64,000 nt of DNA, from contig JAWKHH010000002.1 in NCBI GenBank assembly GCA_041394945.1, positions 876,501-940,500 on the forward strand, written 5' to 3'. Position numbers and translations under genes: made by a program. This document shows, in pieces, positions 24,403-32,417 of this stretch (positions are counted from its first letter, which is position 1; each line of letters begins with the position of its first letter). The notes under the pieces were generated by a model. The model did no database searches. It was given only the letters and a program-made list of their open reading frames with translations, and was not told where the DNA came from. The DNA is from Bryobacteraceae bacterium (lineage in GTDB: Bacteria > Acidobacteriota > Terriglobia > Bryobacterales > Bryobacteraceae).

Positions 24403-26100
24403 ATGAGAATCAGCCGCCCAATTTACTGGTTCGTGTGCCTTGCGCTCGCGCCGGGGTTCGCCATCGCGCAATTGACCCCGGAACAAAGGCTTTTCGATTT
24501 CGAGCAACTGGTCTCGGTTTTCGCCAAGAATTACGGGCCCTACGAGTGGAAGCGGGACCGCATGAACTTCGATCTTTACCGGACCGAACCTTGGGTGGAG
24601 CGGATTCGCGCCGCCAAGGACGACCTCGAATACCAGGAAATTCTTTCCGAGTATGTAGCGAGCCTGCAAGACGCTCATTCGCAGTTTGTGGTGAGCAGTA
24701 ACTTTTCGGCCGCCATCGGGCTCGGCGCCGATATCTACGACGGCCGCGTGCTGGTGGATACGGTGGACCGGACCGAGCTGCCGGAGGACCGGTATCCGAT
24801 CCACGCCGGCGACGAGGTGCTGTCGATCGGCGGGCGCGAGGCGATGGAGATCGTGCGGGACCTGTCGCGATTTATCGGACTTTCCGAGCCCCGGTCGCGT
24901 TTGCGCGCGGCGGCGGGTCAGTTGTTCTCGCGGCCGCAGGCGCTCTTTCCACGCGCGCAGGAAGTGGGCGAGACGGCTGTAGTGGCGATCCGGCACGCGG
25001 GCGGCAACAGCGCCACCTACGAGATCCCATGGGTCCGCCGGGGAGTTCCGGTGGAGGCGCCTTCGCCCATCCGGTCGCCGAAAGGGGCCCAGTCGCGGCA
25101 GGCTTCGGCGACCGTATCGCTGCTCAACCGGTTGGACCGGCGTCAGGCGGCGTGGCAGGCCCGGCTGCGCGGCATCGGCAGCCGCAATCCCTACTTCCGG
25201 CTCCCGGACGGGTTTCAACCGCGGCTGGGACGGAACCGGACCGACGTTCACTACTCGGGGATCTACGAAGCCGAGGGCAAGCGCATCGGCTTCCTCCGTA
25301 TCCCTTCGTTTTCACCGTCGAGTTCGGCGCTGGCGTTATTCGAGCTGCAACTGGAACTCGCGTTCCTCAACGAGAACACCGATGGACTGGTGGTGGACGT
25401 CGGCCGGAATCCCGGAGGCTCCTGCTTCGGACTTCCGCTGCTGCAGATGCTGATTCCGTGGGAATTCGAACTGGCCGGAGAGCAACTGCGGGCCACGCTG
25501 AACCTGCTGGCCGACGCCGAGACGCAGTTGGCGATCGCCCGGATTCTGGATACCGAGGAGGAGGTGCGGCGGCTGGAGGAGATCGCCGCGAAGATCCGCG
25601 CCGCGCTCGACGAGGATCGCGGATTGACGGAGCGGCTTCCTATATGCGCCAGCACTTTCCAGCATCAGCCGCAGCGGGACCGCAACGGCAACATCACCGC
25701 CTACAACAAGCCGATGATCGTGCTGGTGGACGAGTTCACGATTTCCTGGGGCGATCACTTCGCCGCCGCGATCCAGGACAACGGCCGCGGAAAGCTGTTC
25801 GGCTACCGGACCAATGGAGCGGGCGGGCAGGTTAGCGCCGCTCCGGCGGGCTTCTTCACGGAAGCAGTGACCACGTTCAGCCAGGGACAGGGCGCGCGCA
25901 ATCGCGTGATCGGGTTTGAGGACGTGGGTGCGACGAACCTGATCGAGAACGCGGGCGTGCGGCCGGAGATTGTCTACGACGTGATGACGGAGGAGAACCT
26001 GCGGCTCGACGGAGCGCCGTACGTGGCGGCGTTCACCAAAGCGATTCTCGATGAAATCGCGGCGCAGGCTCAGGCGACGGGAGGCAGCGATGTCCGCTAA
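24403..26100 (+). CDS. Secreted S41-family peptidase-like protein, copy 1
   Basis: A 565-residue exported protein; the signal peptide ends about residue 22 (FAIAQL). The S41 (C-terminal-processing/tricorn-like) core is seen as LNENTDGLVVDVGRNPGG, IVLVDEFTISWGDHFAAAI with nucleophile Ser448, and FGYRTNGAGG. The Lys of CtpA-type enzymes is absent at RTNGAGG, but His92 in LQDAHSQF matches the catalytic His of tricorn/IRBP-like members, so a Ser-His-Glu arrangement is likely. A PDZ-like middle (about 115-210) carries DEVLSIGG. AGGAG lies three bases before ATG. It overlaps the second copy by 11 nt. Substrate unknown. Confidence 0.85.
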   Translation: MRISRPIYWFVCLALAPGFAIAQLTPEQRLFDFEQLVSVFAKNYGPYEWKRDRMNFDLYRTEPWVERIRAAKDDLEYQEILSEYVASLQDAHSQFVVSSNFSAAIGLGADIYDGRVLVDTVDRTELPEDRYPIHAGDEVLSIGGREAMEIVRDLSRFIGLSEPRSRLRAAAGQLFSRPQALFPRAQEVGETAVVAIRHAGGNSATYEIPWVRRGVPVEAPSPIRSPKGAQSRQASATVSLLNRLDRRQAAWQARLRGIGSRNPYFRLPDGFQPRLGRNRTDVHYSGIYEAEGKRIGFLRIPSFSPSSSALALFELQLELAFLNENTDGLVVDVGRNPGGSCFGLPLLQMLIPWEFELAGEQLRATLNLLADAETQLAIARILDTEEEVRRLEEIAAKIRAALDEDRGLTERLPICASTFQHQPQRDRNGNITAYNKPMIVLVDEFTISWGDHFAAAIQDNGRGKLFGYRTNGAGGQVSAAPAGFFTEAVTTFSQGQGARNRVIGFEDVGATNLIENAGVRPEIVYDVMTEENLRLDGAPYVAAFTKAILDEIAAQAQATGGSDVR

Positions 26101-27745
26101 ACGGGTTCTGATGACGATGGCGGCGTTGACCGCGAGCGCCTGGGCGGACCTGACGCCGGACCAGAAAGAGTTCGACATGCGGGTGCTGGCCGCGAGCTAC
26201 GCGCGGAACTACGCACCGGCCGAATGGAAGAAGCAGGTCTTCGGGTTCGACATCTTCGATATCGCGGACTGGGTGCGGCGGGCGCGGGAATCCAAGGACG
26301 ACCTGGAGTTTTGGGAGATCTGCGCGGAGTACGTGGCCAGCCTGCGCGATTCTCACTCGAGCTTCAGCATCCCGTCGCTGTTTCAGGCTTCGCTCGGGTT
26401 CACGGCCGATCTCTACGGGGACAAGCCGGTGATCGACGCGATTTCGCGGTCGGTGCTTCCGGCCGCCCGGTATCCGTTTGGGCGGGGATGGGAAGTGGTG
26501 TCGGTGGACGGGGCTCCGGCCGAGGAAACGATCGCGCGGTTGAGCCGTTTCGTTTACATGGCGAACGACCGGAGCCGCCGCCGAGTGGCCGCGTCGTACC
26601 TGGGCTTCCGGCCGCAATCGCGCTTTCCGCGCGCGCACGAAATTGGCGCCGAGGCGGTGGTCGTGGTGAAGAGCCCGGCGGGAGAAGAGCAGACCTATAC
26701 GATTCCGTGGCGGAAATCGGGGACTCCGGCGACGTCGGCAGGCAAGCTCCCGTCGCCGGTGGCGCCCCGGGAGTCGCGGGCGGATGCGCCGGAAGACGCG
26801 CCGTCGTTGACCGACTACACGCGGGATATCGTCGAATCGCCCGGCGAAGTGAACGGCGTAGGCTCCCGAACGCCGATTTATGCGCTGCCGGCCGGATTCC
26901 AGATGCGGCAGGGCCGGCTCAGTTCGGACGTGTTTCTCTCCGGCGTCTACCTGTCCGGAGACCTGCGCATCGGGCTGATCCGGATTCCGAACTTCGCGCC
27001 GTCGAGCACGTCGGCCGCGCTGCGGACCTTCGAAGGAGAGATCCAGTTCATGCAGGAGAACACCGACGGGCTGGTGGTGGATATCACGCGCAACAATGGC
27101 GGCGACGCCTGCTACAACGAAGAAATCCAGCGGCGGCTGATTCCGTACGAGTTTCGCGGAATCGGCCGCGAGATTCGCTTGACCACGCGTTTCCTGATTT
27201 CGTTTTCGAATGAACTCGAAGCGGCGCGGGCGCGCAGCGCCGATCCGGAGTCGATCGCGCAACTGGAGGCGCGGCTGGCCGAGTATGTGCAGGCGTTCCG
27301 CGAAGGGCGTCCGCGCACCGGTCCGCTAGCCGTGTGCGCCGGGACCTTGCAGCGGCAGCCCGCGGCGGTGGTCTACACGAAGCCGGTGCTGACGCTGATC
27401 GACGAGTTCTCGATCTCGGCGGCGGACGGATTCGCGGCGGTGATGCAGGACGCCCGGCGCGGAAAGCTCTTCGGGTGGCGCACGAACGGCGCCGGCGGGA
27501 CGACGGGCAGCTTCCCGGCGACGGTGTACTCGGAGGCTTTCGCCTCGCACACGATCGCGATGCACAACCGGCGGGAGCCGATCGTCACCAACGAGCTTCC
27601 GACGGCGCCGTACGTGGAGAACATCGGGGTGCGGCCGGATATCCTGTACGACCTGATGACGCTCGATGAATTGAACAACGATTTCCGCTGGTACGTGATC
27701 GCGTTTACGGAGGCGATTTCGGAGATGATCCGGGCGGGCCGGTGA
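26090..27745 (+). CDS. Secreted S41-family peptidase-like protein, copy 2
   Basis: A 551-residue paralogue of the preceding gene, with a signal peptide of about 19 residues (ends SAWA). It has His89 in LRDSHSSF, MQENTDGLVVDITRNNGG, LIDEFSISAADGFAAVM with Ser443 as candidate nucleophile, and FGWRTNGAGG. As in copy 1 the CtpA-type Lys is missing. The ATG at 26090 has GGGAGG five bases before it and overlaps the end of copy 1, so the two are translated together; they may form a heteromer. The frame is also open to 26051, but that start lacks the signal peptide context. It converges with the PfkB gene, 1 nt apart. Confidence 0.85.
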   Translation: MSAKRVLMTMAALTASAWADLTPDQKEFDMRVLAASYARNYAPAEWKKQVFGFDIFDIADWVRRARESKDDLEFWEICAEYVASLRDSHSSFSIPSLFQASLGFTADLYGDKPVIDAISRSVLPAARYPFGRGWEVVSVDGAPAEETIARLSRFVYMANDRSRRRVAASYLGFRPQSRFPRAHEIGAEAVVVVKSPAGEEQTYTIPWRKSGTPATSAGKLPSPVAPRESRADAPEDAPSLTDYTRDIVESPGEVNGVGSRTPIYALPAGFQMRQGRLSSDVFLSGVYLSGDLRIGLIRIPNFAPSSTSAALRTFEGEIQFMQENTDGLVVDITRNNGGDACYNEEIQRRLIPYEFRGIGREIRLTTRFLISFSNELEAARARSADPESIAQLEARLAEYVQAFREGRPRTGPLAVCAGTLQRQPAAVVYTKPVLTLIDEFSISAADGFAAVMQDARRGKLFGWRTNGAGGTTGSFPATVYSEAFASHTIAMHNRREPIVTNELPTAPYVENIGVRPDILYDLMTLDELNNDFRWYVIAFTEAISEMIRAGR

Positions 27746-27746
27746 T

Positions 27747-28664
27747 TCAGACCCGGATCTGCTCGTAGAGTTCGCGCGTCTGCTGGAGGTTGGCGAACTG
27801 CATGCCGGGGAGCTTGGCCGAGGCCGAGCCGGCGGCGACGCCCCAGCGGACCGCGTCGGCGAAGTCGTCGTTTCGCGCCATGGCCCAGGCGTAGGCGGCG
27901 TTGAGCGCATCGCCGGCGCCGATGGGGGAAACGGCGTCCACGCGCGGCGGAACGGCTTCGACGAATTGATCGCCCCGTGCGCCGATCGCGCCGCGGCTGC
28001 CGAGCGAGATCACCACTGATTGCGCGCCCATCTCGAGGACACGAGCGGCGGCGGCGCGGTAATGCTGGCGTGTGATGAGCGACTTGTTCAGCAGCGCCGA
28101 GGCCTCCTGGCGGTTGGGCGTGACGGCGGTGGGGCCTTCGAGGATGGCGTCCTGGAGGATCTCGCCGTCGGTATCGAGGAGTGTCTTCACGCCCGCGGCG
28201 TGGGCCTGGCGGATCAGGCTCCGGTAGAAACCGGCCGGGACGCCCGGGGGGAGACTGCCCACCAGCATCAACCAGGAAGCGTTGGACAGATGGCGGGCGA
28301 CGGCGGATTCCAGGCGGGCGAGTTCCCCTTCGGTGATGGCGGGGCCGGGTTCATTGAGCTTGATGGTAAGGCCCTGGCGATCCATGAGGATCAGGTTGCT
28401 GCGGACCGGCGCCTCAATGGGGACGATCTCGTAAGGGAAGCCGAGGATGGAGAGATCGGCCTCGAAACGCGGACCGGAATTGCCGCCAGAAGGCAGAATG
28501 GCGAACGTGGGCGCACCGAATGAATGAAGCACCGCCGAGGCGTTGATGCCGCGGCCGCCGGCGGATTCGCCGCGAGAGAGGATGTAGGCGCGGTCTTCGA
28601 AGACCAAGCGATCCGCCGTAATGATTCTGTCGATGGCGGGGTTGACCGTGAGCGTGAGGATCAA
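27747..28664 (-). CDS. PfkB-family sugar kinase (1-phosphofructokinase-like)
   Basis: A 305-residue ribokinase-fold kinase. Typical features: TVNPAIDRIITAD at the N-terminus, GGRGINASAVLHSFG for sugar binding, VGSLPPGVP, TPNRQEASALL, and the anion-hole/catalytic-base motif PIGAGDALNAAYAWAM near residue 250. This pattern matches the FruK/LacC branch, which phosphorylates fructose-1-phosphate or tagatose-6-phosphate. There is no PTS gene beside it, so the true substrate is open. It converges with the peptidase pair and diverges from the EamA gene. Confidence 0.88.
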   Translation of the reverse strand: MILTLTVNPAIDRIITADRLVFEDRAYILSRGESAGGRGINASAVLHSFGAPTFAILPSGGNSGPRFEADLSILGFPYEIVPIEAPVRSNLILMDRQGLTIKLNEPGPAITEGELARLESAVARHLSNASWLMLVGSLPPGVPAGFYRSLIRQAHAAGVKTLLDTDGEILQDAILEGPTAVTPNRQEASALLNKSLITRQHYRAAAARVLEMGAQSVVISLGSRGAIGARGDQFVEAVPPRVDAVSPIGAGDALNAAYAWAMARNDDFADAVRWGVAAGSASAKLPGMQFANLQQTRELYEQIRV

Positions 28665-28750
28665 GCTCTCATTGTAGTGGAGCCCGCCTGCGCTAACCTA
28701 GTAACCTGCGCGACCATCCACACTTTCTGGCGTACCTTGCGCTCGCGTCG

Positions 28751-29650
28751 GTGTGTTTCTTCTGGGGAACGACGTACCTGGGCATTCGGGTGGCGCTCGA
28801 AACGTTCCCGCCGCTGACGCTGATGGCCACGCGGTTCCTGATTTCGGGCACGCTAATGCTGGTGCTGTGCCGCGCGCGGGGGATGAAAATGCCCACCTGG
28901 CGCGAGGCGGCGCGGACGGCGTTTTTCGGCGTGATGATTCTCGGCGTGGGCAACGGCTGTCTCACCTATTCGGAGAAGCTGATCTCGTCGTCGACGGCGG
29001 CGCTGTTCATCGCCGCCTCGCCGTTCTGGATGGTGGGGCTGGAAGCCGTGGTGCCGGGCGGCGAGCGGATGCGAGCGCCGGCGCTGGTGGGTATCGTGCT
29101 CGGGTTCATCGGCGCGGCGCTGCTGGTGGCGCCGGACGTGGCCGCGCGCGGCTTCGCCGGCGCGATGTGGCAGGGCTTTCTGCTGCTGCAGTTCGGGTGC
29201 GCGTCGTGGAGCCTCGGGTCGATCCTGCAGAAGCGGCGGCGGAACGAATCGCACGCCTTCGTCACCGGGGCGGTTCAGCAACTCGCCACAGGAGCGGTGT
29301 ACCTGGGACCGGCGCTGGCCGAGGGCGGGCACGAGAAGCTGTTGGGTGGGGGCGTGCCGCTGGGCGGGTGGCTGGCGCTGGCGTGGCTGGTGACGTTCGG
29401 CTCCATCATCGGCTACAACTCGTACATCTATGCGCTCGAGAAGCTGCCGGTGGCGCTGGTTTCGATCTACACCTACGTGAATCCGATGGTGGCGGCCGTG
29501 CTCGGCTGGTTTTTCTATCGCGAGCAGTTCGGGCGGAAGGAAGCGGCGGCGATGGCGGTGATCTTTCTGGGCGTGACGGTAGTGAAAAGGTTCACTCCTT
29601 CTCCAGCACCTTGGCGCCCAGCGCCCCTCCGATCATCGGGAGCGCCGTGA
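28751..29650 (+). CDS. EamA/DMT-superfamily transporter
   Basis: A drug/metabolite transporter with ten predicted helices in two EamA repeats. CFFWGTTYLGIRVALE belongs to helix 1, FLISGTLMLVL to helix 2, and the second repeat ends with GYNSYIYALEKLPVALVSIYTYVNPMVAAVLGW. The GTG at 28751 is the first normal start codon, but the frame upstream to a TAA at 28694 encodes LRDHPHFLAYLALASV, which completes helix 1. No ATG, GTG or TTG lies there, only CTG (28706, 28727), so the real start may be non-standard. The last 59 nt overlap the convergent gene and the tail TPSPAPWRPAPLRSSGAP is probably unconserved. Confidence 0.85.
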   Translation: MCFFWGTTYLGIRVALETFPPLTLMATRFLISGTLMLVLCRARGMKMPTWREAARTAFFGVMILGVGNGCLTYSEKLISSSTAALFIAASPFWMVGLEAVVPGGERMRAPALVGIVLGFIGAALLVAPDVAARGFAGAMWQGFLLLQFGCASWSLGSILQKRRRNESHAFVTGAVQQLATGAVYLGPALAEGGHEKLLGGGVPLGGWLALAWLVTFGSIIGYNSYIYALEKLPVALVSIYTYVNPMVAAVLGWFFYREQFGRKEAAAMAVIFLGVTVVKRFTPSPAPWRPAPLRSSGAP

Positions 29651-30254
29651 AGACGAGGAACGCGATGAGGAAGGCGGCGGCCATCATCGTGAACAGGCCT
29701 TCGGGCGATTCGAGGATGCGGAGCGCTTCTTCGGCTTCCGGCCCGGCGGCATGCTCACCCATCTGTTTCCGCCAGAATTCGGTGAGTCCGCCCGGCTGGT
29801 AGGCGAGCGAGGCGATGGCGGCCACGGAGAGCACCATCGCAATGAGGTAGCTGAAGAAGCCCGTCATCCAGCCGAGCCGGATGCCGGAGCGGACATCAAG
29901 CCACTGGCCGCTGCGGCGATTGTACAGATGCACGGCGAGGAATCCGCACGCCACCATCACAAGCAGCCGCCATAACATCACGAGAAACGACGGCAGCGGC
30001 GACAACAAGCTGGCGATGGACCCGATTACGGCCACGATGACGGCGACCCGGACGGCGGCTGGATTGCCAAAGCCGATCGAAGGCGGAGGGACAGGAATGG
30101 ACGCGGCGGGTACCGGCGTTTCGGCCGGCGGAGGAAGGTGAAGCTCACCTTCGTCGGCGGAGGGGTTGGGGAGTTCGCGTTGCGGGCGTCCGCACTTGTG
30201 GCAGAACAGAGCGTCTTCCACCAGGCGAGCGCCGCAAGTGCACGTTGCGTTCAC
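29592..30254 (-). CDS. Zinc-ribbon membrane protein of unknown function
   Basis: About 220 residues from a GTG at 30252-30254. The N-terminus carries a zinc ribbon, CTCGARLVEDALFCHKCG (residues 4-21), then a Pro-rich linker, then four predicted membrane helices (VRVAVIVAVIGSIASLL; FLVMLWRLLVMVACGFLAV; a GWMTGFFSYLIAMVLS segment; and FTMMAAAFLIAFLVFTALPMI). The frame stays open for 82 more codons, but that extension is Arg/Pro/His-rich out-of-frame-type sequence, so the zinc ribbon should be the true N-terminus. It follows the PP2C gene closely, possibly in one operon. No function can be assigned. Confidence 0.7.
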   Translation of the reverse strand: MNATCTCGARLVEDALFCHKCGRPQRELPNPSADEGELHLPPPAETPVPAASIPVPPPSIGFGNPAAVRVAVIVAVIGSIASLLSPLPSFLVMLWRLLVMVACGFLAVHLYNRRSGQWLDVRSGIRLGWMTGFFSYLIAMVLSVAAIASLAYQPGGLTEFWRKQMGEHAAGPEAEEALRILESPEGLFTMMAAAFLIAFLVFTALPMIGGALGAKVLEKE

Positions 30255-30295
30255 GATCCCAGTGTGCCTTTGCGGCGGGCGGCGCCGCAAGCGGT

Positions 30296-30976
30296 TTATT
30301 CGGGGCGGACGAGGACGACAGTGAGATTGTCCTGGGCGGGGAGGTCGCGGGCGAGGGCGCGGCCGATGAGGTCGGTGGCGCCGATATCGCGATTCTTGAG
30401 AAGAATGGCGCCGATCTCTTCCTGTTCGAACGCGAGGGTGAGCCCGTCCGTGGCCAGCATGACGAGGTCGCCGGAGCGCAAGGAGAGCGGGGAGGGGCAA
30501 CGGTCCACTTCGCGGATCTCCGGGGCGCCGAGATAGCTGCGCGGAGCGCCGCCCTTCACTTCGTGCAGGTGGAGGATATTCAGGAGTTCGAAGATTCCGT
30601 CGCGCAAGAGAAAAAGGCTGGTGTCACCGGCCGAGATCCACCACAGCCTGCTCTCCACCGATGCCGCGGCAAGAAGTGTAGTGCCCGCGACGCCGGACGA
30701 AATTCCCGAACGAGCGCCGAGATCGAGCACGGCCGATTGCGCGCGAATCAACGCGTCGTCGAGCCATGGGGAAACCCGCTCTGGGGAAAGAAAGGGATTC
30801 CAATCCTGCGCGAAGGCCTCGGCGGCGGCATGGGCAGAGCCGGCCGCTTCGGCGAAACCGCCCATGCCGTCGCAGGCCACGGCGAGCCAGCTCAACTCGT
30901 TCTGGCGCAGCAGGCAGGCATCGAGTTGCGCCTCGCGGCTGCCGATGTGCTGCGCGATGTCGATGCGAAAGGACAG
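30296..30976 (-). CDS. PP2C-family serine/threonine phosphatase
   Basis: A roughly 226-residue soluble PP2C phosphatase. Metal-binding motifs are visible: CDGMGGFAEAAGSA, STTLLAA-type strand (here GTTLLAAASVES), SAGDTSLFLLRDG, LATDGLTLA and DNLTVVLVR. The conserved N-terminal strand of the family (IDIAQHIGSREAQLDACLL) is in frame upstream of the first normal start (TTG at 30895), back to a TAA. That stretch has no ATG, GTG or TTG; CTG at 30974-30976 is the best candidate, so I extend the gene to it. It lies 24 nt after the DUF1501 gene, leaving little room for a promoter. Ser/Thr kinase partners are not in the window. Confidence 0.8.
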   Translation of the reverse strand: MSFRIDIAQHIGSREAQLDACLLRQNELSWLAVACDGMGGFAEAAGSAHAAAEAFAQDWNPFLSPERVSPWLDDALIRAQSAVLDLGARSGISSGVAGTTLLAAASVESRLWWISAGDTSLFLLRDGIFELLNILHLHEVKGGAPRSYLGAPEIREVDRCPSPLSLRSGDLVMLATDGLTLAFEQEEIGAILLKNRDIGATDLIGRALARDLPAQDNLTVVLVRPE

Positions 30977-31000
30977 ACGATCAGGATAGCGCGCGGTTCG

Positions 31001-32407
31001 TTATTCGTTCCACAGCTCGTGAATCGGGCCGTAGAGGTCCTGGGCGGCGGCGAAGGGGATGTACTCGAAGCCGCGTTTCAACGGGTCGTCGCGCCGCACG
31101 GTGGTCCAGTCGATTCCCAAGGCGGAGTAGAGCGTGGCGGCGATGTCTTCGGGGCGGACGTCGCGGTCGCGTCCCCAGCCGGGCTCTCCGGTGGCGGAGC
31201 CGGCGGCGTTGGTGGAGCCGATGACCTTGGGTCCGCGAATCCCGGCGCCGGCGAACAGCGCCGATTGCTGGAGAAAGTGATCGCGCCCGGCCTGCGCGTT
31301 CACGCGTCCCACGGTGCGGCCGAACTCGCCCATGCAGAGCACGAGCGTCTGGTCCAGGAGGCCGTCGGCCTTGAGATCCGCGAGCAGGTTTCCGAGTCCG
31401 CGATCGAGCTGGCGGACGAGCGCGTTGGCGTTGGCCGTATTGAACGCGGTGGTGTAGATGTTGGCGTGGTTATCCCAGCCGCCGCTGGTGATCTGGATGA
31501 AGCGCGCGCCGAGCCCGGCGCGGAGCACATTGCGCGCGGTGAGGCAGGCGTTGCCGAAGCCGGTGCTGCCGTACCGCTGGCGTTCGTCGGCTTCGAAGCG
31601 GAAGGCCTCGTCGACGGTGGAGTTGTACATCAACAGGCGGGCGCTCTGGTTGAACTGCGCCGTTTCGCGGCTGGTGATGCCGAGCGTGGCGTTGTCGTTC
31701 TCCTCGGCGTCCATGTTCAACAGAAGCTCGTAGCGGCGGCCAAACGTATCGGCCCCGTCGCGGTGGACGGTGTTGTCGAGGCCGTTGCCGTTTGGGTTGA
31801 GCAGGAACGGCGCGTGCGCCGGCGGGAAGTAGCCTTGCGAAGGAATGCCTGTGCCGGCGTTCAACGCCAGAAAGGCCGGAAGCACGGCGTTCGGCGCGGC
31901 CAGTTCAAGCGAAGCCACGGAGCCGATATGCGGCGCGATGCGCGCCGTGCTCGACGTGGGGTTGCGCGCGATCTGCACCCAATCCCGCGCCAGTTGATGA
32001 ACAGCCGCCCACGAACGCACGGAGCGCACCAAGGCGACCGAATCCAGCTGCCCGGCGATTGTCGGCAGAATGCCGCGCGGCCAACGGATGCTTCCGTAGG
32101 ACTCCGGTTCGAATCCGGCCGGCGTCCACTCGCCTTCCTTGAGATCGAACGAATCGATGTGGCTGATGCCGCCGTTCAGTTGAATGAAGATGACGTTCTT
32201 CGCCTTGCCGATGGGCGAGGCGGCCAAGGCGCTCGATTCGCCGTGGCGCGACGGCAGCAGGAAGTATCCGCCGACGCCGGCGCCGAGATGGCGGAACAGC
32301 ACGCGCCGCGAAAGATGCGGGCGCTGCCAGAACAGCGTGCCGGGCCGCTGGTTGAGGATGGACCGCCAGTCGATCCCGAAACGGTCGCGTTGCGAAGTGT
32401 TCTTCAT
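31001..32407 (-). CDS. DUF1501 family protein (sulfatase-fold, planctomycete-type)
   Basis: A 468-residue protein. The start MKNTSQRDRFGIDWR with LSRRVLFRHLGAGVGGYFLL looks like a Tat-type signal region. The body shows the DUF1501 pattern: NVIFIQLNGGISHIDSFDLK, GAGLGARFIQITSGGWDNH, LVLCMGEFGRTVGRVNAQAGRDH and DIAATLYSALGID, all arranged as in alkaline-phosphatase/sulfatase-fold enzymes. It is almost always paired with DUF1549/DUF1553 proteins, and here the partner ends 10 nt upstream. The pair is thought to act outside the cytoplasm, but its reaction is not known. The frame is open further upstream; the ATG at 32405-32407 is chosen for the signal. Confidence 0.9.
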   Translation of the reverse strand: MKNTSQRDRFGIDWRSILNQRPGTLFWQRPHLSRRVLFRHLGAGVGGYFLLPSRHGESSALAASPIGKAKNVIFIQLNGGISHIDSFDLKEGEWTPAGFEPESYGSIRWPRGILPTIAGQLDSVALVRSVRSWAAVHQLARDWVQIARNPTSSTARIAPHIGSVASLELAAPNAVLPAFLALNAGTGIPSQGYFPPAHAPFLLNPNGNGLDNTVHRDGADTFGRRYELLLNMDAEENDNATLGITSRETAQFNQSARLLMYNSTVDEAFRFEADERQRYGSTGFGNACLTARNVLRAGLGARFIQITSGGWDNHANIYTTAFNTANANALVRQLDRGLGNLLADLKADGLLDQTLVLCMGEFGRTVGRVNAQAGRDHFLQQSALFAGAGIRGPKVIGSTNAAGSATGEPGWGRDRDVRPEDIAATLYSALGIDWTTVRRDDPLKRGFEYIPFAAAQDLYGPIHELWNE

Positions 32408-32417
32408 GGCCCGGTCC

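Noticed and set aside
24403..27745. Reading the S41 proteins as dead proteases because the CtpA Lys is missing
   Set aside because: The tricorn/IRBP-like branch of S41 also lacks that Lys and uses a His that is present in both copies.
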